From contig JABYQR010000130.1 in the NCBI GenBank assembly GCA_022592445.1, positions 47,619 to 111,618 of the forward strand: a stretch of DNA of 64,000 bases, in the 5' to 3' direction. The notes under the pieces are model-generated. The model did no database searches. It was not told the DNA's origin and saw only the letters and a program-made list of their open reading frames with translations. A program made the position numbers and the translations under genes. The stretch is from Cytidiella melzeri (taxonomy: Eukaryota; Basidiomycota; Agaricomycetes; Polyporales; Irpicaceae). Each line of letters opens with the position of its first letter. Within the stretch, counting starts at the first letter, position 1. This document shows positions 1-11,100 of this stretch, one piece after another.

Positions 1-459
1 GAAGTCATGTCGACGGAGCTGACGCGAATTAATTCCTTACTTTTGCTTCGTAGCTTGGATGACTTCACAGAAGTGCCCCCGGGTAGGTATGGAACTTCAG
101 AATCTGTTAGAACTTTATCTCCTCACGGACAGGCCACTTTCGTGCGTGGCAAGCACTTACTCTATAAACAGGGTCAAGTCGACTAATGCTTGTCCCCACA
201 ATGGCGCGGATAGCTGTGCGATGTTTGCTCATGTTAGGATCAGAAGCGAAGCCCTTCCTTATTTGGATGAACTCACCAGCACGGGTCATCCACACATTGG
301 CATCTTTTCGAAGCACTGCACTCTGTTCTTTCAATACCATCCAATCATCTGCTCTATTTTGACACTCCGAAGCCTAACCGTCAGAACTCAGCTCCGCCAT
401 TCTTGGACTTGAAGGAGAATACCACGCCGTCCAGCGGAACGTGGTGCTTAGCTGGCCTC

Positions 460-1260
460 AGTGCCTTCCGCCCATTATGCGTTGAGCGTATACTATGTCA
501 TCGCCGGCGCTGAGGGTGTGGTAGGAATTCTCAGTCTTGCACGTAAACGGACATCCTAGCTAAGTACTCGCACTTGGCCTGCGTGTTGATCCCTACATAA
601 CGAGCCAGCTCATAGAGCTTAGTGACGTCCACGCGCATTCGCGGAGTGTAGGCTTTGGACTAGAAGTGCGTGAACAAATCCTACTTGACACGTACGCTTT
701 GGTTGCAGAGGAAGCAATTGACACGAGAGTAGAAGAGATTTGAAGACTACTTCCTCCAAGCACGTCGCGTCCGCAAGCTTGTACGAGCCGATTTCGATCC
801 AACCTTCCGTGCACGTGAAACGCTATCTACCCGAAGCACGCAAGCATCTGACTAGGGCGTCGACGTTTGGCTATACCCGTACGCCATAACAACCGCGCAC
901 GCCTCGGACACGACGCAGGGGAGGGTGTCTACCAATTAAAAGGCTCGAGAGCAGCGTGGACGCGCATTTCCACAACGTATTTCCGGTACCTAGCTCCCGG
1001 CCGGGTTTGCGAGCGATGAGCGTACCTGCGGGCGTCGAGGAGGACGAATGGCCTATTGGCGTTAGTGTAACTGGGCTGTGGGGCTGCGACGTGGTGGTCT
1101 TAAGGGCGGGGGAAGAGGTCAATAATTCAGTGGCAGGGTTTTGTGGACTGGGCGCGTCATTTCGCAACGATACGCAACACTTTGCACCTGCCTTCTCCGC
1201 TTTCGTAAACTCTGTCTTGGACTTACTTCATCAATTGAGACCAAGTACACGAGTATGAGC
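460..1260 (+). pseudogene. GatA-like amidase C-terminal remnant (copy A)
   Basis: Unannotated-looking DNA downstream of the ankyrin gene reads, in pieces, as the C-terminal half of an amidase-signature protein of the GatA type (tRNA-dependent amidotransferase subunit A). Visible pieces: ALSVYYVIAGAE near 480-515, GFGLEVREQILLDTYAL near 645-705, DYFLQARRVRKLVRADFD near 745-800, VDVWLYPYAITTAHA near 858-903, and SVPAGVEEDEWPIGVSVTG near 1018-1075. These follow the order expected of the family. The pieces lie in different frames, with stops between them (for example TGA near 740 and TAA near 935) that consensus introns do not remove, and no N-terminal or catalytic part is present. I infer a decayed gene. 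It converges on the ankyrin gene, and the same pairing recurs at 5 kb and 15 kb. Confidence 0.65.
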
Positions 1261-1426
1261 TGGAGGTCGTTGCAACGGACATGAAAGTATGAGTACGCGT
1301 ACAAAACATCCAGCTTGGGTATACACTCCACTGCAACAAATACCATCAATAAACGAGGATGATAGACCATGGATTTGAGCTGCAATCAGTGTTCGCAGCA
1401 CGACGGCGAGAACACCATGCTCATCC

Positions 1427-3365
1427 TCAGTCAAAACTCCCTGGCATTCGAACTGGCTCATCACCATCGTGTAGCTCTTCGTACGGCTCCGGTATATGTG
1501 CGCGAAGGATATCGAATAATTGTTGGAACTTGCTGGTCGAAGTCAATGAGTGGAAAGGGCTGGCTTTTGCAAGCTGCAGCGCGTTCAAGTTCCTCCCGTC
1601 TCGAGTACGAGCTTCCCAATCGATTTCATCTTCCCCTGCGCACTGAATCAGAGCCTTCAGTGTGTCGATTTTCAACTGGCGGCATGCGTGATGTAGCGCT
1701 GTCTTCCCTCTGAAGTCATATGCGTTGACTCTTGCTCCAGCTTCTACGAGAGGCTTAATGTTTGATGCATTGTCCCAATCAGCCGCGAACGCCACTGGAG
1801 CTCCCATCGTCGCGTCTTCTCCACGCTGCAACAAGCTCTCGACGTGCTTGGAATGGTATGCGGCTGCATATTCCAGGGGTGTCCATCCAGTGAGACGTCG
1901 GAATATTTTTGCAAGTGTGATCTTGGTGCTGCTTGAATGGCCAAACAGCGTCGCAGTTACTGGGTCAGAGTCCGATTCTATTCCTCTCCAATCAAGAAAG
2001 TCTTCAACGAGCTCGATGGCGTCGACGTGGAAGATAGACTGGCAAACATCAACAGCGAGAGTGCTTGTCTTGACTTGGAGCGCGAACACGGCGTCCGGAT
2101 GCTCAATCAGTGTTTCCAATGACGCGAAAGCTAGCACTAGCTTCATCGAGGGCCTGGACACCTCAGTCATTGAGCTGTGGATGCAGCATGGCGACACAAG
2201 ACTTACCATTGGCCTATAGAGAAATCAGGATCTGCTCCTGCGTCTGCCAAGAACTCGATCATGTCACACGACGCCTTGACCTGGCCCGAGTTCGAATGTC
2301 GGCTGCGGAGCCAAGTTTGACGTGCATACTTGCGTTGCCAGTTAGTGGCAATACATTGACTGAAAATGAAGTTCATAGAACTCACCGAGAGCACTGTGTC
2401 ACCATCTTCGTCGACATCGTGAACAGATGCTTCTCCTGACAGAAACAGTTCGCGCAACCCATCAACGTCTGCTCTCAAGATGAATCGCCAAATTGGTGCG
2501 TCATTGCGAACAAATCTCGGAGTGTGAATCGACACGTAGAAGGGCGACAAAACCTGCGCCTCCACTTTGACCATCCACGACGGAAGATACCAGACAGTCT
2601 GACTAGGCACAGTCTGATCCTGGTGACAAGTCTGCACGTCGCATGGTCGTCGCTTGGGTACATAGACCTGGCCGATGACCAGCGTAACGTAGCTGGGTAC
2701 GACCTGTGAGGAGCTAGGACGGTGGCACCGACATGCACAGCCTTGCACGCAGCGTAGACGGTTCCGGGAGGGTGGTTTGAGAGGTCGGTGCGCGGGTGTG
2801 GATAAGCGAACGGTGTGTGCAGAGCCTGTAGTGCTGTCTGCGCCCAGAATGGTAATGACCTCTTGCAGTAGAACCTCGGAACGCGACGAAGCCGTTGTTA
2901 TTTGAGAAATTGAACGTCTAGCTCGCTGTGAATACATGAGCTGATACTGATGGGATCTACGTACATTGTAACGATCTCACACATCGACCGTAGCGTCGTC
3001 TGTAGGTTGTCGAGCTTCGTAGAGAGGTCCTCGATGTTATCTCCAAACACCTTGCTTTGCAGGAATCGAGCCTTCTTGAGCTTCACCTTTCCATTCTCGC
3101 CAGTCGTCCGCATCTTTGCTAGAAACACTTCGACCTCCTCCAACCTCTTCGCAGCAATCACCGCCAAACACTTCAAGTCAGCGTCCGCCGCACCAGACGA
3201 AGAGCGCGGGGGCAACTGATCCAGCCGGTTCAACAACTCCTCTATAGATGACGCCCGAAGTCGCAGGAGCTGCAAGTTGTCTGGTGCATCCTTCAGGTCG
3301 TCGAGGGTGTCCTTGATGAGTTTCATGGCCTTGTACGCTTTTTCCATGTAGCTGAAGACATCCAT
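1427..3365 (-). CDS. Ankyrin-repeat protein with N-terminal helical domain and Cys-rich module, copy A (NLR-like architecture)
   Basis: Four exons on the minus strand: about 3365-2960, about 2925-2386, 2328-2207 and 2174-1427; the last three have good GT-AG edges. Exon 1 encodes an alpha-helical domain of about 135 residues (starts MDVFSYMEKAYKAMKLI, then KDAPDNLQLLRLRASS) resembling the fungal N-terminal domain of STAND/NLR-like proteins. Exon 2 encodes a Cys-rich stretch, CVQGCACRCHR followed by RPCDVQTC and a WYLPSWM segment, a possible metal-binding module. Exons 3-4 encode ankyrin-type repeats (FLADAGADPD, PLVEAGARVNAYDFRGKTAL, TPLEYAAAYHSKHVESLL). The protein would be about 500 residues. 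No nucleotide-binding domain is present, so it is not a full NLR. The exon 1/2 junction is uncertain: the best donor (GTACGT) is in a different phase from exon 2. It is paralogous throughout to 15369-17321. The function is unknown; recognition or scaffold roles are inference. Confidence 0.72.
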
Positions 3366-3421
3366 CGCGTTGTTGGAGAGGTGAGGGGTACAGAATCCGA
3401 AGATGGAGAGAGGGCGAGAGC

Positions 3422-3427
3422 TATATA
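3422..3427 (-). promoter_or_regulatory. TATA box of ankyrin gene copy A
   Basis: TATATA on the minus strand, 57-62 bp upstream of the start codon. The surrounding bases (GCAGTATATAGC on the minus strand) are conserved at the equivalent place in the broken copy at 6558-6563, although the rest of the leader has diverged. Confidence 0.5.
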
Positions 3428-3439
3428 CTGCGATGCATG

Positions 3440-4960
3440 TTTAGAATGTGCTGTGTACACGAGGCTAGAGGCTGTACTTACTTGAAATCAACTCGCGCGC
3501 CGACTGCGTACATCCGAATCAGACACCAATTGCGACAACGCTAATGGTTATGTTCTTCGAGGGTACGGTAAGTTGTCGACAACACTTGTGACATTGTTTG
3601 GAAAGCGACCTGACTTACCCTCTTTTGCCAGAGAATGAGACACTGCCTGGGCTCCGTTGCATCCGAGTCGTGAGACTCGCTGGAATCCGAAGCTATGCCA
3701 CCCTTCGAGTTGGCAGAAGTTTATCATTACCGCCAGCGCGTGTGAGCTCAGGTTGTGTACAGAAGTTCCAAGTGGTACGTACCTTATCCATCCCACACCG
3801 CACACATAGAGCAGCCCGTGCCGTGGAAGCTGTCGGTCAACGTTATCCTGGTTGCTGGTCGTACTGGTTGAAACGTTGACATAGCCTGTACCGCGAACTT
3901 GAAGCCCAAGATCTGAGATCCAGCGGTAGGCACGTACTTGTTCAAAATCCCAGGGTCAATTTCGCATTGTCACTCACCACCACTCCCTCATCTGAAGCTG
4001 GAAGGCACGACTTTCCTCTCGAATTCCTAGCATCCACGCAATGTCTGACTTGAGCTCGCGTCTGGCAGTGCCACGGAATTATCGACATCCAGCTTCCTGG
4101 CACAGACTCGCTTCGACGCGCTTGAACTTGAACTCGAATCTCGTCCCTCAACTCGAACAACCCTGGCATCGGTCGTCCTCAGATACGTCGTCCCATTTCT
4201 AAGTGCTGGCGTATACATGTTGCTGCCTAAGACGCTACCACTCGACTTACACTCGCGCACACGCCAACGATAGAGATCTTCTAGACCTATCGTGTTCGTC
4301 CGAAAAGCTAACCGTGAAGAGCTCGGCTTGAGGTGAGTTTTATTCCTTTGTCAACTTCTGCGTGTCGTTTATTTTGAAAGTCCGTCAAGTTCACGAATCA
4401 TGACTGAACCCGCCTGACCCTCACAAAACGTCCGACAGAGAGTTCGAGTTGAGGTGGAGCTGCTACTGCCGTGGCTGCAGGGCTGTGACGCCTACGTTTG
4501 GTGTGTTCCAGTCGCTGGTGCATCTCATGCATTTTTTTCACAACTGTAGCGCGGCAGGCACCAATACTAGTGACTCAGTCCGGTTACACGCATCATATAG
4601 TCCTGTCGTCACCTCAAGACGTCTCGCGCATATACCCTTTCGAAGCCCCCCTTGGCTTATGCTCCTGAAGGTAGGGCGTGGTATCCTACGCCAGGGTCTC
4701 GGTTTTTTGTCGGTCGCTCTTCAGGCGTTGTTCTATTTCATAACCGACGCTACGCAGAACCTGTCAATACGAAAGATGAAAGGATACCCCACTGGTGCAC
4801 GTGGCGACCAGGGAGCAGGCTGTCATGCGCTACCACGAGCACATGAAACAACGGGGGGTAGCGGTTGACTAGTTGACTGTCCGGCCTCGGTATTGGAATC
4901 ACACAGGTCAGCAATTGTGTCTTGCTACTCCGAAGCCCTTCTCACGTGCGTCCTAGGATA
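3440..4960. other. Gene-poor 5' flank of ankyrin copy A
   Basis: No supported gene. Short blocks are shared with the flank of copy B; for example, TCTGAGATCCAGC at about 3907 recurs near 17850, preceded in both by CTGTCGGT and TTGCTGGTCGT/TGTTGGTCGT-like words. The duplicated unit therefore extends at least 500 bp upstream of the gene. An open frame at 4652-4846 (+) has no recognisable content. Confidence 0.4.
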
Positions 4961-4989
4961 ATCTTTTCTCAGAACTTACGTTAGCAATT

Positions 4990-5935
4990 ATTGTACCCTT
5001 CAGGGAGACACTTCACCGTCTAGCGGAGCGTGGCGCTCAGCTAGTCCCAGGGTCTCTGCCATCCTTCGGCTACGCGCTCAACGCAGACTATGCCACCACC
5101 CACGCCGAAGCGAGAAGCAACATGGCTACGTACGACGCAATCAAGTCCAGTATGAGTTCCAAGATTCGTACGTAGAAGGACCTCTTAACGAAGTGCTCTA
5201 ACTAGGTCTATGTGCTGATCTTGACAGGACAAGTCAGATCAAGAAGAGACGGCTGTGGAGGTTCGGATTGAACGCTTACGACCAATGCACACCTTACCGA
5301 GAAGGATTTCTTGAATGCTCTTGTGCGCCGCATCCACGAAGTCCCTGAAGCAGCACATGACGCTCCGTTGAAGGGCGTACACATAGCAATCACAGACAAC
5401 GTATGCACCGCTGGTACCCCAACATCTTCCTTGTCGCGAATGCTGAAGACGTGTGTATCACTGTACGATGCCACCGTCGTTGAACAGCTGCGAGAGGCTG
5501 GAGCTTCAAGGCAAACAGTGACGAGTTTGGGACGGGGTGAGTACTGTTGTAACGCTTCTCTTATGTTGCAAATCATCGAAACGTGGTCAATTCACGGCCC
5601 ATCTGTGAATCCGTCAGACCCTACAAGGTATCCAGAGGTGAGGTAAAGCTTAGTAGGAAGCTCAGGCAGTAGTGCTGTCGCCGTGGGATGCAGGTCTCTC
5701 GGTACGATGCTATCGAGTTCGGTAGAACTTCTCAGTTTTGCACATGAATGGAACATCTCAGCTAAGCGTCCGAACCAGGTCTACGTGTTGATTTCACAGA
5801 ACAGGCCAGCTCGTGCAGGCTGGAGATGGCTGCCCTCAAACGCGTAGCCTGGGATTCGGCCCAGAAGTACAACGACGAAACTTCTTGGTACATACCCTTC
5901 TCTCTGCAGAGTAAGCACTGATACTCATTTGATAT
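4990..5935 (+). pseudogene. GatA-like amidase remnant (copy C), including catalytic-motif region
   Basis: Scrambled and decayed pieces of an amidase-signature (GatA-type) gene. At 5055-5145 a C-terminal-half piece reads SLPSFGYALNADYATT and then AEARSNMATYDAI. At 5311-5515 the N-terminal region reads NALVRRIHEVPEA, LKGVHIAITDNVCTAGTPTS and YDATVVEQLREAGA. After a frameshift, ANSDEFGTG ends at a GTGAGT donor near 5538. SIHGPSVNPSDPTRYPE follows at 5588-5638, then GSSGSSAVAV near 5660-5690, which is the degraded Ser-rich catalytic motif (GGSSGGS in the family). GFGPEVQRR near 5850 is again C-terminal. Order, frameshifts and truncation show it is not functional. It abuts the broken ankyrin copy in convergent orientation, as in copy A. 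Confidence 0.7.
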
Positions 5936-6493
5936 GTACTCCTCACCATCGCGATGCCGAGTCGACGTACTGTGGTAGCGACCTCATCTCAGACTTTGGA
6001 GTGTGATGGAGCAAGAGATCTACGCCGCCATAAGCGTTGATAGTTGAGTTATCAAGTACTGAGAGGACCGACTAGGACTTGAAATGCAACGACTTCACAC
6101 TTCGAGCTCAGCGCCTTCTCTAGGTCGTCGAGCTTTGCGGAGAGGCCCTCGATGTTGTTCCCGAGTGCCTTGCTTTGCAGAAATCGAACAATGTTGACCT
6201 TCACATCTCCGTCCTTTCCACTGCTCAGCATTTTTGCGACGAACCCTTCGACCTCCTCCAAGCTCTTCACTGCAGTCGCTTACAAGCACTGCAAGTCAGC
6301 AATTTCTTCTGCAGACAGAGATTGCGGAGGCAGCTGGTGCAGCCTGTTCAGTAGTCGCTCTATAGATGATGCCCGAAGTCGTAAGAGGCGTAGGCTGTCT
6401 GGTGCATCCTTGACGTCGTCGATGATCTGCTTGATGAGTTAAGTAGTCTTGTACGGCAATGTACGCGTTGTCGATATAGCTGAACATGTTCAT
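5936..6493 (-). pseudogene. Broken third copy of the ankyrin-family gene (N-terminal exon only)
   Basis: The minus strand from the ATG at 6493 starts MNMFSYIDNAYIAV, clearly matching exon 1 of the copies at 3365 and 17321. A net 10-nt change about 15 codons in shifts the frame. Homology resumes in another frame (KDAPDSLRLLRLRASS) but hits an in-frame TAA where the intact copies read CLAVIAA or RFAAIAA (about 6285-6290). It continues as KSLEEVEGFVAKML to about 6070. Only the start of the exon 2 region (about 5980-6030) follows; the Cys-rich module and ankyrin exons are missing. Two disabling changes plus a 3' deletion make this a pseudogene. Confidence 0.82.
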
Positions 6494-6557
6494 TGCGCCT
6501 CTGAGGAGGTGAGAGGCGCACAATGGCACCAGAGGGAGAGTGATACGGAGAGCGGGC

Positions 6558-6563
6558 TATATA
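6558..6563 (-). promoter_or_regulatory. TATA box retained upstream of broken ankyrin copy
   Basis: TATATA on the minus strand, 65-70 bp upstream of the pseudogene ATG, in the same sequence context as the TATA box of copy A. Confidence 0.4.
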
Positions 6564-6859
6564 CTGCATTGCAGGCACGTTGAGACCTCGAGCTCCCAAT
6601 AATGCAGTGTACCCGGCGCTCGTTGAAGAATCTACGCGCTGCATGACCATATTACCAGACAAAAATTGTACATGGTACAACGAGGATAGTGACCGCATGG
6701 ATATATGGCTGTGTGCCTGCAAGAAAGGGTACTTACTTCAAAAGCGAGGCCCACTTCTGCTGTGACTCGAGGTCATGCTGTGACAGCGTGATCCATTCCG
6801 CCTTTGGGCACCAACGTCGAACGACGGTGTTGACTGCTTGAACTTCGACCAACCGACTC

Positions 6860-7723
6860 ATGCATTTACGCATCCAACATTTCCAGGCAGCAGCAGTTCG
6901 ACATGCCTCAACATCGACTTCTCACTACCAGCAATACCCATTCCCGACACACAAACATGCAACTCCTCACCAGATCTTCCACCTACCCCAAGGTGCATCT
7001 CAGCGCGACATCAAGGCTCGATGTACGTCTCCTGGTTGTGTTTGTGCTATTCGCTGCTTTCTCTCTCGTGCTGATTTTTGGCTTAAGAAGACTTTGACTT
7101 GGTAAAGGTCTATCACCCTGACTCACCCAACACACGGAACCTTCCCCATACCACCCGACACGCCCAGTTCCGAGCGGTCACGGATGCTTATGACGTCCTC
7201 CGAGGAAAGGCAAGGGCTTCGTTGAGACAGAAAGGCGACGATTGGAACGATTCAGTGTATGCCGAACTCGAGCGGAGACGACAGCGATCTCAACCTTTCA
7301 CCCATCCTCATACGCACGGCAAACATGGGAAGCGCGGATGGGGAGCTGCAGAGTTCCCACACGACTTTCCAGAGGCGTCCACCACTTTTGCCAAAGACAA
7401 GGGTGATGAGCAGTGGAAGGATATGATCATCATGTGTGCTGCCGTAGTTGTACGTCTGCCGCCTCTTCTTTGCTCTCCGTCCTCGTATTCACATGTGACA
7501 GGGAATCGGAGTCGTCATATTACAGGGTATAATACACACCTCCCCTCAGCAGACAGAAAGTCGACATAGAAGCGCGTCGGCGAATCTCGCACAGGCGCGG
7601 GCGGAGGCAAGGGAGTTTGGCAGAGAGAGGAGAATGGAGATCCGGAGGAGGGTGCAGGAGTACAAGGAGCAAGAGACAGATAGAGAGATTTCACAGCAAG
7701 AGCGGAGAGATAATGAAGGATAA
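6860..7723 (+). CDS. J-domain (DnaJ-like) protein with C-terminal-half membrane segment
   Basis: Three exons: 6860-7022, 7091-7449 and 7502-7723 (247 residues). The first intron falls inside the J domain: TPHQIFHLPQGASQRDIKAR joins YFDLVKVYHPD, giving the HPD tripeptide (residues 63-65) that stimulates Hsp70 ATPase. AQFRAVTDAYDVL is helix III. After a charged linker, about residues 165-186 (MIIMCAAVV joined to GIGVVILQGI) form one predicted transmembrane helix, followed by an Arg/Glu-rich helical tail. Known for the family: it recruits Hsp70 to its site of action. Inference: anchoring in the mitochondrial or ER membrane; the N-terminus before the J domain (about 35 residues, Ser/Thr/His/Arg-rich, few acids) would fit a mitochondrial presequence but is not proof. 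All three splice junctions keep frame and phase, so the model is firm. Confidence 0.85.
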
Positions 7724-8168
7724 CTGTCATTGAACTTGGAAGGCTGTCATTCAGCTTTGGAGGCCGGAGGTTCGTGCCACTGCCACGGTTTCCATTCACG
7801 GCTGATGTCTCTTTTCTTGAAGTCATTCAGCATGTGAGTCAGTTGTTTTGTTATTTCCTGTATGCATTCAAGTACGCTTGTGTCATCATTGTATCCATAA
7901 CCACGTTCAGCTAGAATCTGAGGCGACTGCCGATCTCCTCCTAGAAGATGCCAATTTGATGTATACGGTCGCCTCCCATCGACACGCAGGTATGTCGCAC
8001 AGTAGACTCAGTCCACAGGTCGTATCACAAGATGAGACATTTGGTGAGTAAAGTGAAGTCACAATGATTCTTGCGGTTGGGCGGGCCGCCCCATGCATGC
8101 TCTCTGGAGACCGCCATGTCAGGTGAGTAAAGGTATTCTTCCTAAGAAAGAGCGACTGTGAAAAATAT
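7724..8168. other. Intergenic, no gene seen
   Basis: Region between the J-domain gene and the beta-galactosidase gene; presumably the 3' UTR of the first and promoter of the second. No convincing coding frame. Confidence 0.4.
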
Positions 8169-11100
8169 ATGAAGATTCAGGCTCTCTCTGTGATAGTTTC
8201 ACCGGTGCATCGTTTTGCAGCTTTGCGCGTCATGCTCCTGCACGTTCTGCTCATAGGCTTCCTCTACGCCACCTCTGCGACATATAGCTATGCTGTCGAC
8301 TCGTTCTCGACCCGTCACGGCCACCTCGAGCGACGAAATTCCACGGGACTGACCAATGCGGTCACATGGGACCCACACTCCCTTTGGATTCAAGGCCAAC
8401 GTGTTTTTATCCTCTCCGCCGAGTTCCATCCCTGGAGACTCCCGAACCCGAACCTCTGGCAAGACGTGTTCCAAAAAATACGCTCCAATGGGTTCAATGC
8501 TGTGTCTTTCTACACACATTGGGCTTTGCACTACCCTTCCCCGGACACTAACGGTGGGATGGGTGATTTCCAGGCTGGTACTTACCGTGATATTCAGCGG
8601 TTCATCGACGAGGCGAAGAACGCAGGATTATGGCTCATAGCTAGGTATCCTGTCCTCTACTTGGTTATTGTACAACTTTTGACGAGTTTCACTAGGCCTG
8701 GTCCATATATTAGTGAGCATGATTTTTGTGTTTATAAACTAGGACTCACGGATTAGTAGATGGCGAAACTACTGGCGGTGGATTTCCCGGATGGGTAGGA
8801 GCCATATCTGGATCGTTGCGCACAACAAACCCAAACTACACGGAAGGTAACCGCCATATGCCCGACATCTCTGTCTCTCGATCGCAACTGAGCTCTACAT
8901 GCCTTAGCGTGGACTCCATATATGACGCAGATGGCGAAACTAATAGCAAAGAATCAAGTCAACAACGGGGGACCAAGTAAGCCCGCGAGCCCGTCACTGC
9001 TAATGAGACGACGCTGAATTACTGAGGAATGGCAGTCATTCTCGTACAAGCTGAAAACGAGTTCAGCGCCGGAACGGATAAAAGCCCGTACATGCAAGCG
9101 ATCGTCGACCTTTACCGCGCGAATGAGGTTGACATACGTGAGTCAATTACAACGTCCTCCTTTGTTCGTCGTTCTCACATTTGGGACTGATCAGCCATCA
9201 CGTTCAACGACCAACATGGCGGACAAGCGGGCAACTTTAGCCCCGACCTTCCTGGAACTGGCCGTGTCAATATCTATTGGTGAGTACCTGCCTTACGCTC
9301 AGCATGTTGTCCAAAAGTTGTTGATTCTGCTCTGCAGTGGCGACTCGTATCCCCAGTCAAACTCTTGGGCACAAGTGCAGTCAGTATATTACTCTGACCA
9401 TGAGGCTGTGGCTCCCAGCAACCCGATGTGCTTGGCTGAGGTACGTTCATTTGTTTATTTGCGTAAAGTGGGTTTTTGATGATGCTTGGAGTGTAGTTCG
9501 GTGGAGGCTGGCTGCTCGGATGGGGTGGAGTCGCACGAGGTGGGACTGGATATGAGAAATATTGTGAGCAGATGCGCATGTGTTCACCCTTGACCTGTTT
9601 CTCAACCTCTTCTGCAGCATCTGACTTGAGCGGGCCGGCTTATGGTGAGCATTGAGTGTTCCCACTGTGTATATTCGGCCACTTGATTCATCTTCGTTGT
9701 AGAGGACATATTCTATAAAGAAAATTAGTAAGTAGCTGCCCTTTATGCAGGTAATTTAGTCTGACGAACTTATGTTTCAGTGCGCAGACGGCGACGATTA
9801 TGAGTAAGTGCTGCTTGATGTTTGTTTTTGCTTCCAACTAAATAGCTTATCTTAGACATATACAGTAAACCATTATGACCTTCAAGGGTGCACTGGCCAG
9901 CTAAATTACCTTATAGTGTTGTTCGGGGGTACGAACTGGGGACAAACAGCAGAGCCAACCGTCTATACTAGTTATGACTACGGGGCTGGTGCGTTTTCAT
10001 CGCGTATCCTGATTCAAATACTCAATCACTGCTGCAACCTAGGTATAAACGAGAACAGGGTGGCAGGCCCAAAGATGAACGAGATGAGGCTGCAAGGTTG
10101 GCCTGGTCAGATCTCAATTGCCCTCCGTCTGCTGAACTCTCATTGTTAGGGCTCTTTCTAAGGGTCTCACGGGACTTGCTCGCTGCTAACCTTCTAGGAA
10201 ACGGAACGAACTACACCACGTCGTCGTTGATTCACACCGCTGAGTTGCGCAACCCGCAAACTAACACGGCGTTTTACATCATTCGTCATGATACGTCCAC
10301 GTCCGTTCCAAGCCTCACGTCTTGTGGGTGTGGACTGATTATCACTGGTTAGATCAACTGCGGTCACAACCACGCAGCTCTTCGTATCTACCTCTGCTGG
10401 CCCACTCACAGTTCCCAGCAATGGTAGCATCACGTTGAATGGGCGAGAAAGCAAGATTCTCGTGACAGATTACATATTTGGCCTGCACCAGACAAGAATA
10501 TTGTATTCCACAGCAGAGTGCGTTACTATTTTGCCTACAATGAGGCGTTGCTGAGTCAACTTACAGAATCATGACATGGTCCACGTAAGGAGAATATTTC
10601 GCTCATCACTCTCGCGCTGAAGCTCATATTTCCTCAGCGTCGATCAAACAGACTACATCATCCTCTATGCCCCGACTGGGCAATCCGCCGAGGTGATGCT
10701 TACATTCAGCGGTGCTCCAGAAGTCAATTTATCCGGTGCACCTGGCGTAGCGGCCACTACGACCAACAACACTCTGACCCTCAATAACCTCGTTGGCTCC
10801 CCTGCTTGGATCCCTGTCACGGTCGACGGCAAAATAGTTACCATCTTGGCCATCATGGACAAAGGAACCGCTGGCTTATGGCATGCGCCAGTAATAGCTG
10901 CCAGCGGGACTTTTGGAAATTACTTTTCCATCGGGTCGAACCAGAGGTAAGTTTTGTTACGCAGAAGGTGGCATGTTGACTCCTCTCTCGATTAGTGTGC
11001 TTGTGGGTGGTCCATACGTGGTTCGTTCTGCAACCATGTTAGGCACAAGTCTGTCTCTCGTACGTCTTCAATGTTGTGACTGGTCTGCTCACACTACTGA

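Noticed and set aside
5311..5646. Amidase open frame considered as a live GatA gene
   Set aside because: Homology jumps frame at about 5515, the catalytic motif is degraded and the rest of the gene is missing or out of order.
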